NCBI RefSeq assembly: GCF_002814095.1
Contig: NZ_CP021913.1
Coordinates: 1,550,001 to 1,614,000 of the forward strand
From: Sagittula sp. P11
Lineage (GTDB): Bacteria > Pseudomonadota > Alphaproteobacteria > Rhodobacterales > Rhodobacteraceae
Direction: 5' to 3'
DNA: 64,000 bases
The notes under the pieces were generated by a model. That model ran no database searches and was not told the DNA's origin. It was given only the letters and a program-made list of their open reading frames with translations. This document shows, piece after piece, positions 1-8,256 of this stretch. Made by a program: the position numbers and the translations under genes. Position 1 is the stretch's first letter, and the number at the start of each line of letters is the position of its first letter.

Positions 1-676
1 CCGGCAGGCCCGACAGATCCGCGATCTCGCGGAAGCGCGCAGCGTCGGGTGCTTCGGCGTGTTCCAGCGCCCAGGCGAGGTCATGCGGCACATGGACGCC
101 CCAGGCCCCGGCTGCGATGGCGGGCACCACGTCGGACTTCATCGAGTTGCCGACCATCATCGCCGCCTCCGCCCCACCCGGCATCGCCCCGAAGATCCGC
201 GCGTAGGTGGCAGGCCGCTTGTCCGACACGATCTCCACCGCGTCGAACAGATCGCCGAGGCCCGAGGCCGCCAGCTTGCGCTCCTGGTGCAGGAGGTCGC
301 CCTTGGTGATCAGCACCAGCCGGTGGCCCGGCGCCAGGGCGTGCACCGCCTCCTCGGCATGGGGCAGAAGTTCGACGGGATGGGCCAGCATCTCGCGCCC
401 GGCCTCCAGCAGTTCGCCGATGACGGAGGCGGGCACGCGGCCGTCGGTGACCTCGATCGCGGTCTCGATCATCGACAGGGTGAACCCCTTCACGCCGAAT
501 CCGTAATGGCCGATGTTGCGCCGCTCCGCCGCGACCAGCCGCTCCTCGAGGTGCGCGCGCTCTGCATGATCCTTGAGCAGGTCGGCGAATTTCTCCTGCG
601 TGCCCACGAAGAACCGCTCGTTGTGCCACAGCGTGTCGTCCGCGTCGAAACCGATTGTTAGCAGATTTTGCGCCAT
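1..676 (-). CDS. HAD-family hydrolase (3' end beyond window)
   Basis: Haloacid dehalogenase-type phosphohydrolase, substrate unknown. The N-terminus carries motif I as FDADDTLW, with the nucleophilic Asp and the acid/base Asp two residues on. Further along come a motif II-type LITKGD segment and a motif III/IV region with MVGNSMKSDV. The start is the ATG whose complement lies at 674-676; a GGAGG lies about 11 bases upstream. It is divergent from clpS and shares a short intergenic region with it. The C-terminus is missing because the window begins inside the gene. Family assignment is firm; the substrate cannot be told. Confidence 0.88.
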   Translation of the reverse strand, partial: MAQNLLTIGFDADDTLWHNERFFVGTQEKFADLLKDHAERAHLEERLVAAERRNIGHYGFGVKGFTLSMIETAIEVTDGRVPASVIGELLEAGREMLAHPVELLPHAEEAVHALAPGHRLVLITKGDLLHQERKLAASGLGDLFDAVEIVSDKRPATYARIFGAMPGGAEAAMMVGNSMKSDVVPAIAAGAWGVHVPHDLAWALEHAEAPDAARFREIADLSGLP

Positions 677-769
677 TTTGTATTCATCCTCCGTGCCCCC
701 CTTTTCGCCGGGGGCCTCGCGGCTATATAAAGTGGCCGTATACCGGAACGCAAAGCGCGACAGGCACAT

Positions 770-1120
770 ATGACAGACGCCCCGCAGAAGTGGACGATGG
801 CCGCAGACGAGCCGGATGATGGTCAGGGTGAAACCGGCGTCGTCACCAAGACGAAGCCGAAGACCAAGCGCCCTCCGCTCTACAAGGTCCTGCTGCTGAA
901 CGACGACTATACGCCGATGGAATTCGTCGTGCACGTTCTCGAACGGTTCTTCGGCATGACCCACGCGCAGGCGTTCGAGGTCATGCTGACCGTGCACAAG
1001 AAGGGGGTCGCCGTGGTCGGCGTCTTCAGTCACGAGATCGCGGAAACCAAGGTCGGGCAGGTCATGGATTTCGCCCGCCGCCACCAGCACCCCTTGCAGT
1101 GCACCATGGAAAAGGAATAG
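770..1120 (+). CDS. clpS: ATP-dependent Clp protease adaptor ClpS
   Basis: Adaptor that hands N-degron substrates to ClpAP. The 116-residue product has a disordered, charged N-terminal tail (about residues 1-36) followed by the ClpS fold. The N-degron pocket is visible as [12 protein letters not shown] (Asn-Asp-Asp at 44-46) and the conserved HKKG with His76. The C-terminal QCTMEKE ending is typical. Length is normal for alphaproteobacterial ClpS. It is transcribed away from the HAD gene and followed 70 bases later by a methyltransferase gene. No clpA is in the window, so its partner is encoded elsewhere. Confidence 0.96.
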   Translation: MTDAPQKWTMAADEPDDGQGETGVVTKTKPKTKRPPLYKVLLLNDDYTPMEFVVHVLERFFGMTHAQAFEVMLTVHKKGVAVVGVFSHEIAETKVGQVMDFARRHQHPLQCTMEKE

Positions 1121-1190
1121 GCCCCCGGTTTCACGGGACGGGGCCGCACACGCCTTGTCCGCCAGAGACAAGGGAACGGTCTTTCCGCTC

Positions 1191-2198
1191 ATGACATCCG
1201 AACGCCTCCGCTTCGCCATCGAGACCGGCGGCCTCGTCCTTCCGGACGACGGGCCCTTGGCCCTGATCGGTGCGCCCGCCAATGCCCCCGTCGACATGCT
1301 GGACACGACCCGCGTGACGGTGATCCAGACCGATGCCGCCGCGCATGACGGCTGGGCCGCGCGCGGCCTGCCGACCGCCACCGCGCCCGAGGGCCGCTAT
1401 GCCGCCGCCATCGTCTCCCTCCCCCGCGCCCGCGACGCCGCCGAGGCGCGGCTTGCCCTCGCTGCGCAGCACGCCGAGATGGTGGTGGTCGACGGCGCCA
1501 AGACCGACGGGGTGGAGGCGATCCTGAAGGCGCTGAAGCAGCGCGTGACGCTCGACGGACAGGTGTCCAAGGCGCACGGGCGCTGCGCATGGTTTCATCC
1601 GGGCGAGGCGCTGGCGGACTGGGTTCGCCCCGCGCAGGCGCAGAACGCCCATGGCGACTGGGTTGCGCCGGGCGTCTTTTCCGCCGATGCGCCGGACGAG
1701 GCCTCCGTCGCGCTCGCCGGGGCGCTGCCGCAGCTCAAGGGCGACGTGGCAGACCTCGGCGCCGGCTGGGGCTGGCTCTCGCGCGAGATCCTGCGCCACC
1801 CGGGCGTGAAGACCCTGCACCTCGTCGAGACGGAGAAGACCGCCCTCGACTGCGCCCGCCTGAACGTCACCGACCCGCGCGCCGTCTTCCACTGGGCCGA
1901 CGCGACCACATGGACCCCGCCGCAGCCGCCGGGCACACACGCGCCCCGCAGGCTCGACGCGGTGGTCATGAACCCGCCGTTCCACGCCGGCCGCCGCGCC
2001 GATCCCGCGCTTGGCCGCGCCTTCATCGAGGCCGCCGCCCGGGCGCTTGCGCCGCATGGCCAGCTCTGGATGGTCGCCAACCGTCACCTCCCCTACGAGA
2101 CCGCCCTCACCGCGCTTTTCCGCGATGTGGCCGAGATCGGGGGCGACTCACGCTTCAAACTGTTGCACGCTGCCCGGGTCATCCGGACGCGGCGCTGA
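1191..2198 (+). CDS. RsmC-like class I SAM-dependent methyltransferase
   Basis: Probable 16S rRNA guanine-N2 methyltransferase of the RsmC/RlmG type. The C-terminal half has the SAM-binding motif I as DLGAGWGWLS, and the catalytic NPPF motif in VMNPPFHAGR, which is characteristic of N-methyltransferases acting on nucleic-acid bases. The ending (LWMVANRHLPYE) is typical of RsmC. I chose the ATG at 1191 (335 aa) over the in-frame TTG at 1155 because homologues begin close to the sequence TSERLRFA. The N-terminal half is a degenerate methyltransferase-like domain as in other RsmC proteins. The exact target base (G1207 in E. coli RsmC) is inferred from the family only. Confidence 0.82.
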   Translation: MTSERLRFAIETGGLVLPDDGPLALIGAPANAPVDMLDTTRVTVIQTDAAAHDGWAARGLPTATAPEGRYAAAIVSLPRARDAAEARLALAAQHAEMVVVDGAKTDGVEAILKALKQRVTLDGQVSKAHGRCAWFHPGEALADWVRPAQAQNAHGDWVAPGVFSADAPDEASVALAGALPQLKGDVADLGAGWGWLSREILRHPGVKTLHLVETEKTALDCARLNVTDPRAVFHWADATTWTPPQPPGTHAPRRLDAVVMNPPFHAGRRADPALGRAFIEAAARALAPHGQLWMVANRHLPYETALTALFRDVAEIGGDSRFKLLHAARVIRTRR

Positions 2199-2224
2199 CC
2201 GCCGAACGAGGAAAGGCGCGAACC

Positions 2225-3022
2225 ATGAGTTTCTCCATCGAGGGCAAGACCGCCATCGTCACCGGCGCCGCGAACGGCGTCGGGCTCGCCATCGCCAAGC
2301 ACTTCGCCAACAACGGCGCCAACGTCATGCTCGCCGACATGGACGAGGTGCGGCTGGCCAAGGAATGCGAGAAGGGCGACGAGGACAGCATCAAGTTCTT
2401 CGCGGGCGACCTGCGGGAAAAGCTGACGCTGGCCAACCTGCTGTCGGCGACGCTGGACGCCTACGACCGCGTCGACATCCTGGTGAACGGGTCGCGGCAG
2501 ATGCTGCCGACCGACCCGCTCGACCTCGAGGACAACACCCTCGACAAGCTGCTCGACCAGAACCTGATGACCGCCTACCGGATGAGCCAGCTGGTGGCGC
2601 GCCGGATGATCAAGCAGGCGGAGGGCCAGACCGAAGGTCAGGTCGGTGCCATCGTCAACCTGTCGTCGATTGCCGCCCGCCGCACCCATCCGGAGCTTCT
2701 GGCCTATTCCGTGTCCTGTGCCGCGCTGGACCAGATGACCCGTTCGATGGCGGTGGCGCTGGCGCCCAGCCGCATCCGGGTGAACGCTCTGGCCTTCGGC
2801 TCGGTGATGTCTGCCAGCCTGAAGGACACGCTGAAGGAACACCGCGACTACCGCTCCGACATCGAGAACCACACCCCCCTTGGCCGCATCGCGCCCCCGC
2901 GCGAGCTGGCCGAGGCGGTGCAGTTCCTCTCCAGCGACGGCTCGGGCTTCATGACCGGGCAGGTCATGACGGTGGACGGCGGGCGCACCCTGCTGGACCC
3001 GGTGGCCGCGCCCGCGCACTGA
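2225..3022 (+). CDS. SDR-family protein lacking the catalytic lysine
   Basis: Short-chain dehydrogenase/reductase fold, 265 aa. The cofactor-binding glycine motif is present as TGAANGVG near the N-terminus. The active-site region has the Ser (NLSS) and Tyr161, but the YxxxK lysine is replaced by Cys165 (YSVSC). The structural NNAG motif is also changed to NGSR, and the usual PG after the VNA segment is FG. The C-terminus MTVDGG is normal. The gene sits just upstream of hemF in the same direction, with a 100-base gap. Fold assignment is secure, but normal SDR redox chemistry is doubtful; it may be a binding or regulatory protein or use altered catalysis. Confidence 0.88.
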   Translation: MSFSIEGKTAIVTGAANGVGLAIAKHFANNGANVMLADMDEVRLAKECEKGDEDSIKFFAGDLREKLTLANLLSATLDAYDRVDILVNGSRQMLPTDPLDLEDNTLDKLLDQNLMTAYRMSQLVARRMIKQAEGQTEGQVGAIVNLSSIAARRTHPELLAYSVSCAALDQMTRSMAVALAPSRIRVNALAFGSVMSASLKDTLKEHRDYRSDIENHTPLGRIAPPRELAEAVQFLSSDGSGFMTGQVMTVDGGRTLLDPVAAPAH

Positions 3023-3122
3023 CCGCAGACCCCCGGCTGTCTGCACCGCCGGCACCCTCGCGTCGCGTTGCCCCTGCCCCGGCCCGCCGCTAATGTCCGC
3101 CCGAATGCGAGGAGACACCGCC

Positions 3123-4004
3123 ATGATGACCGCCGAAAAAGACCGCGCCAGCGCGTGGTTCCGTAACCTCCGCGACCAGATCGTCGCGGCCTTCGAGGCG
3201 CTCGAGGACAGCCATGACGCAGGTCCCTTCGCCGAAGGCAACGCCGGCCGGTTCGACGTCACCCGGACCAGCCGCCAGTCCGACGACGGTTCCGACGCGG
3301 GCGGCGGGCTGATGAGCGTGATGCGCGGCGGGCGGGTGTTCGAGAAGGTCGGCGTCAACGTCTCCACCGTCTACGGCACCCTGGGCGTGCCCGCGCAGCA
3401 GGCCATGGCGGCGCGCGGCGTCCCGGGCATCGCCGACGACCCGCGCTTCTGGGCGTCCGGCATCTCGCTGGTGGCGCACATGCAGAACCCGCACTGCCCT
3501 GCCGTCCACATGAACACCCGGATGTTCTGGACGCCCGGCGCATGGTGGTTCGGCGGCGGCTCGGACCTAAACCCGTGTATCGAGTACGACGAGGACACCG
3601 CCCATTTCCACGCCACCCAGAAGGCCCACCTCGACCCTCACGGGACCGAGCACTACCCGGCGCTGAAGGCCTGGGCGGACGAGTATTTCTACATCCCCCA
3701 CCGCAAGCGCGCGCGGGGCGTCGGCGGCATCTTCATGGACGACCGCAACTCCGGCGACTGGGAGGCGGACTTCGCCCTGACGCAGGACATCGGCCGCGCC
3801 TTCCTGCCCGCCTACCTGCCGCTGATAGAAAAGCGCCGCACCCAGCCCTTCACCGATGCGGACAAGGACGTGCAACTCGTGCACCGCGGGCTTTATGCCG
3901 AATACAACCTCGTCTACGACCGCGGGACGAAGTTCGGACTGGCCACCGGACACGACGCGAATGCCGTCCTGATGAGCCTTCCTCCGTTCGCGAAATGGGT
4001 CTGA
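3123..4004 (+). CDS. hemF: oxygen-dependent coproporphyrinogen III oxidase
   Basis: Converts coproporphyrinogen III to protoporphyrinogen IX in haem and bacteriochlorophyll synthesis, using O2; cytoplasmic. Family signatures are visible: GVNVSTVYG, VHMNTRMFW, WWFGGGSDLNP, YFYIPHRKRARGVGGIFMDD, and the C-terminal YNLVYDRGTKFGL. I chose the ATG at 3123 (293 aa), which follows a GAGGAG ribosome-binding site, rather than the in-frame ATG at 3093. All expected regions are present, so the enzyme should be active. A weak hairpin-free spacer of 159 bases follows before the next gene. Confidence 0.95.
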   Translation: MMTAEKDRASAWFRNLRDQIVAAFEALEDSHDAGPFAEGNAGRFDVTRTSRQSDDGSDAGGGLMSVMRGGRVFEKVGVNVSTVYGTLGVPAQQAMAARGVPGIADDPRFWASGISLVAHMQNPHCPAVHMNTRMFWTPGAWWFGGGSDLNPCIEYDEDTAHFHATQKAHLDPHGTEHYPALKAWADEYFYIPHRKRARGVGGIFMDDRNSGDWEADFALTQDIGRAFLPAYLPLIEKRRTQPFTDADKDVQLVHRGLYAEYNLVYDRGTKFGLATGHDANAVLMSLPPFAKWV

Positions 4005-4163
4005 AACATTCGTGAACACCCGCCTTTGAGGGGGCTTGCAAGACACCTTGCAAAATCATAAATCACCCGCCGTGACCAAAGGGAAATTCCCGGTCATGGC
4101 CGGAGATTCTGGCGCCTCCGAACGCTGCCAATCGTTCGCGCCCCGTGGCCCCGGCCCCATCTC

Positions 4164-4643
4164 ATGGGGCTTATCTTGACCTATCACGACATCGACGCGT
4201 CCGCTCCGGTTGCTGCCCGCGCGGACATCCTTATCGAGGCACCGGCTTCGGCCGTATGGGCCGTGCTTTCCGACGTCCCGAGCTGGCCCGCGTGGTTCAG
4301 AAACGTGGAGTGGATCAGCGCCCACATCCCGCTGGTGCCCGGCACCGCCTTCGAGATGCGCGCCAACAGGCAGACCGTCCGCGCACGCCTGCAGGTGGTC
4401 GACCCGAAGCACCAGCTCGGCTGGACCAGCGCCGCGCTCTTCGTCTCGGCGGGGCACCTGATCACGCTGGAGGACCACGGCAAGACGACCCACGTCCATG
4501 CCACCGCCTCCTACCGCGGCGCCTGGCCGATGGCCCTGCCGAAACAGGCGAAACGCCACGCCAAGGCGGTCCTGATCGAGGGGCTCGCCGATCTCAAGGC
4601 CGCCAGCGAGGGCAAGAAGCCGACGCTGCACCGCGCCGCCTGA
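4164..4643 (+). CDS. SRPBCC (START-like) family protein
   Basis: A 159-residue soluble protein with the START/Bet v1-like helix-grip pattern: an N-terminal strand with IEAPASAVWAVLSDVPSWPAW, which is the typical opening of polyketide-cyclase/dehydrase-like SRPBCC proteins, then alternating strands and a long C-terminal helix ending in a basic tail. Such proteins bind hydrophobic ligands in a cavity; the ligand is unknown here. It lies between hemF and a convergent pseudouridine synthase gene. The N-terminal start is the ATG at 4164; no strong Shine-Dalgarno is visible. Confidence 0.75.
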   Translation: MGLILTYHDIDASAPVAARADILIEAPASAVWAVLSDVPSWPAWFRNVEWISAHIPLVPGTAFEMRANRQTVRARLQVVDPKHQLGWTSAALFVSAGHLITLEDHGKTTHVHATASYRGAWPMALPKQAKRHAKAVLIEGLADLKAASEGKKPTLHRAA

Positions 4644-4736
4644 AACATCCCTGAACCAGACGGCCGGGCGGCGGGACACCGCCCCCGGCCAGACACTCCG
4701 GCCAGACACTCCGGCCACACGCCCCGGCACCACCGC

Positions 4737-5282
4737 TCAGGCGTCCCGCCACTCCCCCGGCGCGAGCCCTTCGACCGACCAGTCGCCCACCGACCAGCGC
4801 ACCAGCCTGAGGCAGGGCAGGCCCACATGCGCCGTCATCCGCCGCACCTGCCGGTTGCGCCCTTCCGAGATCGTCAGCGACAGCCACGCATCGGGCACCG
4901 ACTTGCGGAACCGCACCGGCGGATTGCGCGGCCAGAGGTCGGGCGGGTCGATCGCCACGCACTCCGCCCGCCGGGTCGGCCCGTCGTTCAGCTCCACACC
5001 CTCGCGCAGCGCCCGGATCTGGTCCTCGGTGGGCATGCCCTCCACCTGCACGAGGTAGGTCTTCGGGCGCTTGAACTTCGGCGAGGCGATGCGCGCCTGC
5101 AGCCGCCCGTCGTCCGTCAGCACCAAGAGCCCCTCTGAATCGCGGTCGAGCCGCCCTGCCGGGTAGACGCCCTTCACCTCGACGAACTCCGACAGGGTCG
5201 AACGCGGGCTGTCCGCGTTGCCCTTGTCGGTGAACTGCGACAGCACGCCCATCGGCTTGTTGAACAGGATCACCCGCGCCAT
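4737..5282 (-). CDS. rluE: 23S rRNA pseudouridine synthase, RluE-like
   Basis: Pseudouridine synthase of the RsuA/RluB/E/F class, 181 aa. It starts directly with the catalytic domain ([17 protein letters not shown]) and has no S4 domain, as in RluE. The active-site motif [11 protein letters not shown] places the catalytic Asp at residue 46; the later motif [11 protein letters not shown] is the family C-terminal signature. Its ATG overlaps the TGA of tadA by one base, so the two genes form one transcription unit. The E. coli target is U2457 of 23S rRNA; the same target here is inferred. Confidence 0.9.
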   Translation of the reverse strand: MARVILFNKPMGVLSQFTDKGNADSPRSTLSEFVEVKGVYPAGRLDRDSEGLLVLTDDGRLQARIASPKFKRPKTYLVQVEGMPTEDQIRALREGVELNDGPTRRAECVAIDPPDLWPRNPPVRFRKSVPDAWLSLTISEGRNRQVRRMTAHVGLPCLRLVRWSVGDWSVEGLAPGEWRDA

Positions 5283-5731
5283 CACCGCCGCTCCCTGAAG
5301 AAACCCGTCAGCAGGGCCGAGGCCGCCTCTGCCCCGATCCCGTCGTAGACCTCCGGCACGTGGTGGCACTGGGGGTGCGAGAAGACCCGCGGCCCCTGCG
5401 CCACGCCGCCCGATTTCGGGTCCGCCGCACCGTAATACAGCCGCGCCACCCGCGCGAAGGAGATCGCCGCCGCGCACATCGGGCAGGGCTCCAGCGTCAC
5501 GTAGAGGTCATGCCCCGGCAGCCGGTCCGACCCCGCCGCCGCGCAGGCCGCACGCAGGGCCAGCACCTCCGCATGGGCCGTGGGGTCCGACAGCTCCCGC
5601 GTGCGGTTGCCCGCGCGGGCCACCACCTCGCCCGAAGGGGCCACGACGACCGCGCCCACGGGCACCTCGCCCCGGGTTGCCGCCGCGCGCGCCTCTGCCA
5701 GCGCCGCGTCCATGTGCGAACGAAAGACCAT
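5282..5731 (-). CDS. tadA: tRNA-specific adenosine deaminase
   Basis: Makes inosine at the wobble position of tRNA-Arg(ACG). The 149-aa product has the cytidine-deaminase-like zinc site: HAE (His53, Glu55) and PCPMC (Cys83, Cys86). The substrate of this enzyme, tRNA-Arg(ACG), is also encoded in this window at 39528-39604. It is divergent from the rluB gene and leads into rluE with overlapping stop and start codons. The possible alternative of a general guanine deaminase is less likely, because length and motif spacing fit TadA. Confidence 0.9.
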   Translation of the reverse strand: MVFRSHMDAALAEARAAATRGEVPVGAVVVAPSGEVVARAGNRTRELSDPTAHAEVLALRAACAAAGSDRLPGHDLYVTLEPCPMCAAAISFARVARLYYGAADPKSGGVAQGPRVFSHPQCHHVPEVYDGIGAEAASALLTGFFRERR

Positions 5732-5805
5732 GTCCCCCCTTAGCGCGCGGGCGTGAGGCAGGAAAGCCGCTTCCCCCGGCCCCCGCCGACACGGTAAGAG
5801 GCCCC

Positions 5806-6888
5806 ATGGACAACAAGACCCCTCCCGGAGACCGAATCGCCAAGGTCATCGCCCGCGCCGGCCGCGCCAGCCGCCGCGAGGCAGAGCGCATGATCGCCGA
5901 AGGCCGCGTTGCGGTGAACGGCACGGTCATCGACAGCCCGGCCCTGAATGTCACCGACAAGGACCGCGTCACCGTCGACGACGTGGCCCTCGACGGGCCG
6001 GAGGAGGCGCGCCTCTGGCTGTACCACAAGCCCACCGGCCTTGTGACGACCACCAAGGACGAACAGGGGCGGCCGACGATCTACGACGACCTGCCCGACG
6101 ACCTGCCGCGCGTGATGTCCGTGGGCCGGCTCGACCTCAACTCCGAGGGCCTCTTGCTGCTGACCAACGACGGCGGACTGAAGCGGCGGCTGGAGCTGCC
6201 CTCCACCGGCTGGCTGCGGCGCTACCGGGTGCGGATCAACGGACGCCCGACCGACTCGATGCTGCAACCGCTGCGCGACGGCCTGACCGTCGACGGCCAG
6301 ACCTTCCAGCCGATGATCGTCAGCCTCGACCGCCAGCAGGGCGCCAACGCTTGGCTGACCGTGGGCCTGCGCGAAGGCAAGAACCGCGAGATCCGCCGCG
6401 CCATGGCCGACCTCGGTCTGTCGGTGAACCGGCTGATCCGCATTTCCTACGGGCCGTTCCAGCTTGGCCAGATGAAGCCGGGCGAGGTGCAGGAAGTGCG
6501 CCGCAAGATCCTGCGCGACCAGCTGGGTCTCGGACTGGACGCCGAACCCGATCCGGAGGCAAAGCCAAAGCCGCGCCTCCAGCCCCGCGCCCGCAAAGCG
6601 GCCGACCCCACCGGGGCAAAGCCCGTGCCGGCACGCTCCGGCGGCGGCAAGCCCTCTGCAAGCGCGGACGGTCCGTCCCGGCACGCTGGCAAGCCGGGGG
6701 CGAAACCCGCAGGCAAGCCCGCCGGAAAATTCGCGGGTAAATTCGCCGGTAAACCGGGCACCAAATCGGGCGCCAAACCGGGCACCCGGGCAGATGCGAA
6801 GGCCGGTCCGTCGAAGGGCAAACCTGCACGCTCCGGGCCGTCGCGCCCGGGCAGCGGACCCAAGTCGCCAAGGCCGCGCCGGGACTAG
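5806..6888 (+). CDS. rluB: 23S rRNA pseudouridine synthase RluB-like with long basic tail
   Basis: Pseudouridine synthase, 360 aa. An N-terminal S4 RNA-binding domain (about residues 8-65) is followed by the catalytic domain with VGRLDLNSEGLLLLT (catalytic Asp110) and LREGKNREIRRAM. From about residue 255 to the end there is a low-complexity Lys/Pro/Ala/Gly tail with short repeats of the GKPAGKFAGK type, probably a flexible RNA-binding extension. The ATG at 5806 is preceded by a GAGG. The E. coli RluB target (U2605) is a family inference. Tails of this sort are common in alphaproteobacterial members, but their sequences vary. Confidence 0.92.
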   Translation: MDNKTPPGDRIAKVIARAGRASRREAERMIAEGRVAVNGTVIDSPALNVTDKDRVTVDDVALDGPEEARLWLYHKPTGLVTTTKDEQGRPTIYDDLPDDLPRVMSVGRLDLNSEGLLLLTNDGGLKRRLELPSTGWLRRYRVRINGRPTDSMLQPLRDGLTVDGQTFQPMIVSLDRQQGANAWLTVGLREGKNREIRRAMADLGLSVNRLIRISYGPFQLGQMKPGEVQEVRRKILRDQLGLGLDAEPDPEAKPKPRLQPRARKAADPTGAKPVPARSGGGKPSASADGPSRHAGKPGAKPAGKPAGKFAGKFAGKPGTKSGAKPGTRADAKAGPSKGKPARSGPSRPGSGPKSPRPRRD

Positions 6889-6972
6889 ACGCCTTAACGA
6901 TCTGTTCACCATTTCAAGGTTTTTCCCGGACAGCGCCGCGTTTTCGCCCGGATTCGGCACGAGGTTGAGGTC

Positions 6973-7170
6973 ATGATGACATCGACTCTCGCCCTTCTCA
7001 TCCTGTTCGGCTCTGCGCTTCTGGTGCTGAGCTACCTGCGCGTCGTCGTGCAGGACACCTGCTCGATGCTGGCCCGATGCGCCGGACGCGCGCGGGACAG
7101 CGGGCAGATGATCTCGCGAGGGGCCTTTGTCACGCTCTGGCTTCTGATCTTCTTCCTGAGCTTCTACTGA
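6973..7170 (+). CDS. small membrane protein (65 aa) upstream of XpaC-like gene
   Basis: Not recognised as a named family. It has two predicted membrane segments, at about residues 5-25 (TLALLILFGSALLVLSYL) and 50-65 (FVTLWLLIFFLSFY), with a short positively charged loop between them. A good GAGGTTGAGG ribosome-binding site precedes the ATG. Its TGA overlaps the ATG of the following XpaC-like gene by one base, so translation is probably coupled. The arrangement matches a second, 29-residue membrane peptide placed just before the second XpaC-like gene. Confidence 0.72.
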   Translation: MMTSTLALLILFGSALLVLSYLRVVVQDTCSMLARCAGRARDSGQMISRGAFVTLWLLIFFLSFY

Positions 7171-8009
7171 TGCGCAGACTTCTCGCCATGCAGCGCCCGG
7201 CGGAGGCGCCCCTGGAATGCCCGAACCAGGACACGGGGCTCAACTTCCTGTTCCTGGCAGCCTTTCCGCTGTTCGCCTGGATGTTCTACGGCGGGTTCTC
7301 CGCCATGGCCACGGCCCTCGTCGAACTCTGGATCCTCTCCGTCGCGCTGCGCCTGATCGCGCACGGCACGCGCCTGCACGCCATCTACCGCGTCACCCCC
7401 GGCGCAAAGGCCCCGCGCATTCCCCGCAAGCTCCTCGGCTCGCTGCTGATCGGCACGATGATCGTCGTGCTGGCCAGTCACCGCTTCGAGGACATCGTCC
7501 TGCCGCTGCTGATCGGCGTCTGCGGCTTCGGCCTCGGCATTGCCGCCTTCGGGCTCGACCCGATGCGAGACAAGACCGACGTGCGTGCCGACAATGGCCG
7601 GCAGGAGGCCGACATCCTGCTGGAACAGACGGATCACCGGCTGGCGATGATCGCCGACCGCATCGCCATGCTGGAAGACGCGGAGATCACCCGCCGCACC
7701 GAAGCCGCCCGCACGCTCGTCCTGCGCCTGATGCGCGGCTTCGCCCGCGATCCCCGGTCGCTGGCCCGGCTGGCGCGCCCGGTCGACAAGTTCGTCAGCC
7801 TGCTCGACGCGGAATCGAACCGGCTCTGCGACGCGCGCTCCGGCGAGGGTGCCCAGTTCGCCCGTCGCCGCTACATCGCCAAGCTGGACGTCATGACCGA
7901 AAGCTTCGAGACAAGCGCCCGCAGGACCCGTGTGCGCGGCGACAAGGACGATTTCGAGATGGAGGCCGACCTCCTGCTCGACCGGATGCCCACCAACAGC
8001 GCCGCCTGA
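7170..8009 (+). CDS. XpaC-family membrane protein (5-bromo-4-chloroindolyl phosphate hydrolysis family), copy 1
   Basis: A 279-aa protein with four hydrophobic segments in the first half (about residues 25-130) and a soluble helical C-terminal half. The block PRIPRKLLGSL, followed by a membrane segment and FGLDPMRDK, is shared with the next XpaC-like protein (PSIPRKLF, FGIDPMKDK), so the two are paralogues. The family name comes from Bacillus XpaC; its biochemical activity is not established. XpaC proteins occur beside TelA, as here. Start chosen at 7170, overlapping the small membrane gene stop. Confidence 0.8.
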   Translation: MRRLLAMQRPAEAPLECPNQDTGLNFLFLAAFPLFAWMFYGGFSAMATALVELWILSVALRLIAHGTRLHAIYRVTPGAKAPRIPRKLLGSLLIGTMIVVLASHRFEDIVLPLLIGVCGFGLGIAAFGLDPMRDKTDVRADNGRQEADILLEQTDHRLAMIADRIAMLEDAEITRRTEAARTLVLRLMRGFARDPRSLARLARPVDKFVSLLDAESNRLCDARSGEGAQFARRRYIAKLDVMTESFETSARRTRVRGDKDDFEMEADLLLDRMPTNSAA

Positions 8010-8163
8010 CGACCGCCCCGCGCCCCTTTCCTTCTCCGCCGCCCGGCGCGTCAACGGACAGGTCGTCCGTGGGCAAGGTGACGCTGACTGTGGATAGTTC
8101 CCCCTAGCAAGTGCAGCATTTAGCCCCTAAGTTTCGGTCACACGCAGACCATCGGGGGCCTGG

Positions 8164-8253
8164 ATGTCCGGAAACGCCTTGCAGAAGATCAGCTATATCC
8201 TGCTGATCGTCCTCCTCTTCGGAGTGTCCACGGGCTGGCTCGGGGGCCTTTGA
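8164..8253 (+). CDS. 29-residue single-pass membrane peptide
   Basis: A short reading frame starting MSGNALQKISYILLIVLL and ending GWLGGL, with one hydrophobic stretch (about residues 10-22). It stops three bases before the ATG of the second XpaC-like gene and is in the same direction. The purine-poor start context (GGGGCCTGG before ATG) gives a weak ribosome-binding site. The position mirrors the 65-aa membrane protein before the first XpaC-like gene, which favours a real gene over chance. No family is recognised. Confidence 0.6.
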   Translation: MSGNALQKISYILLIVLLFGVSTGWLGGL

Positions 8254-8256
8254 GCG

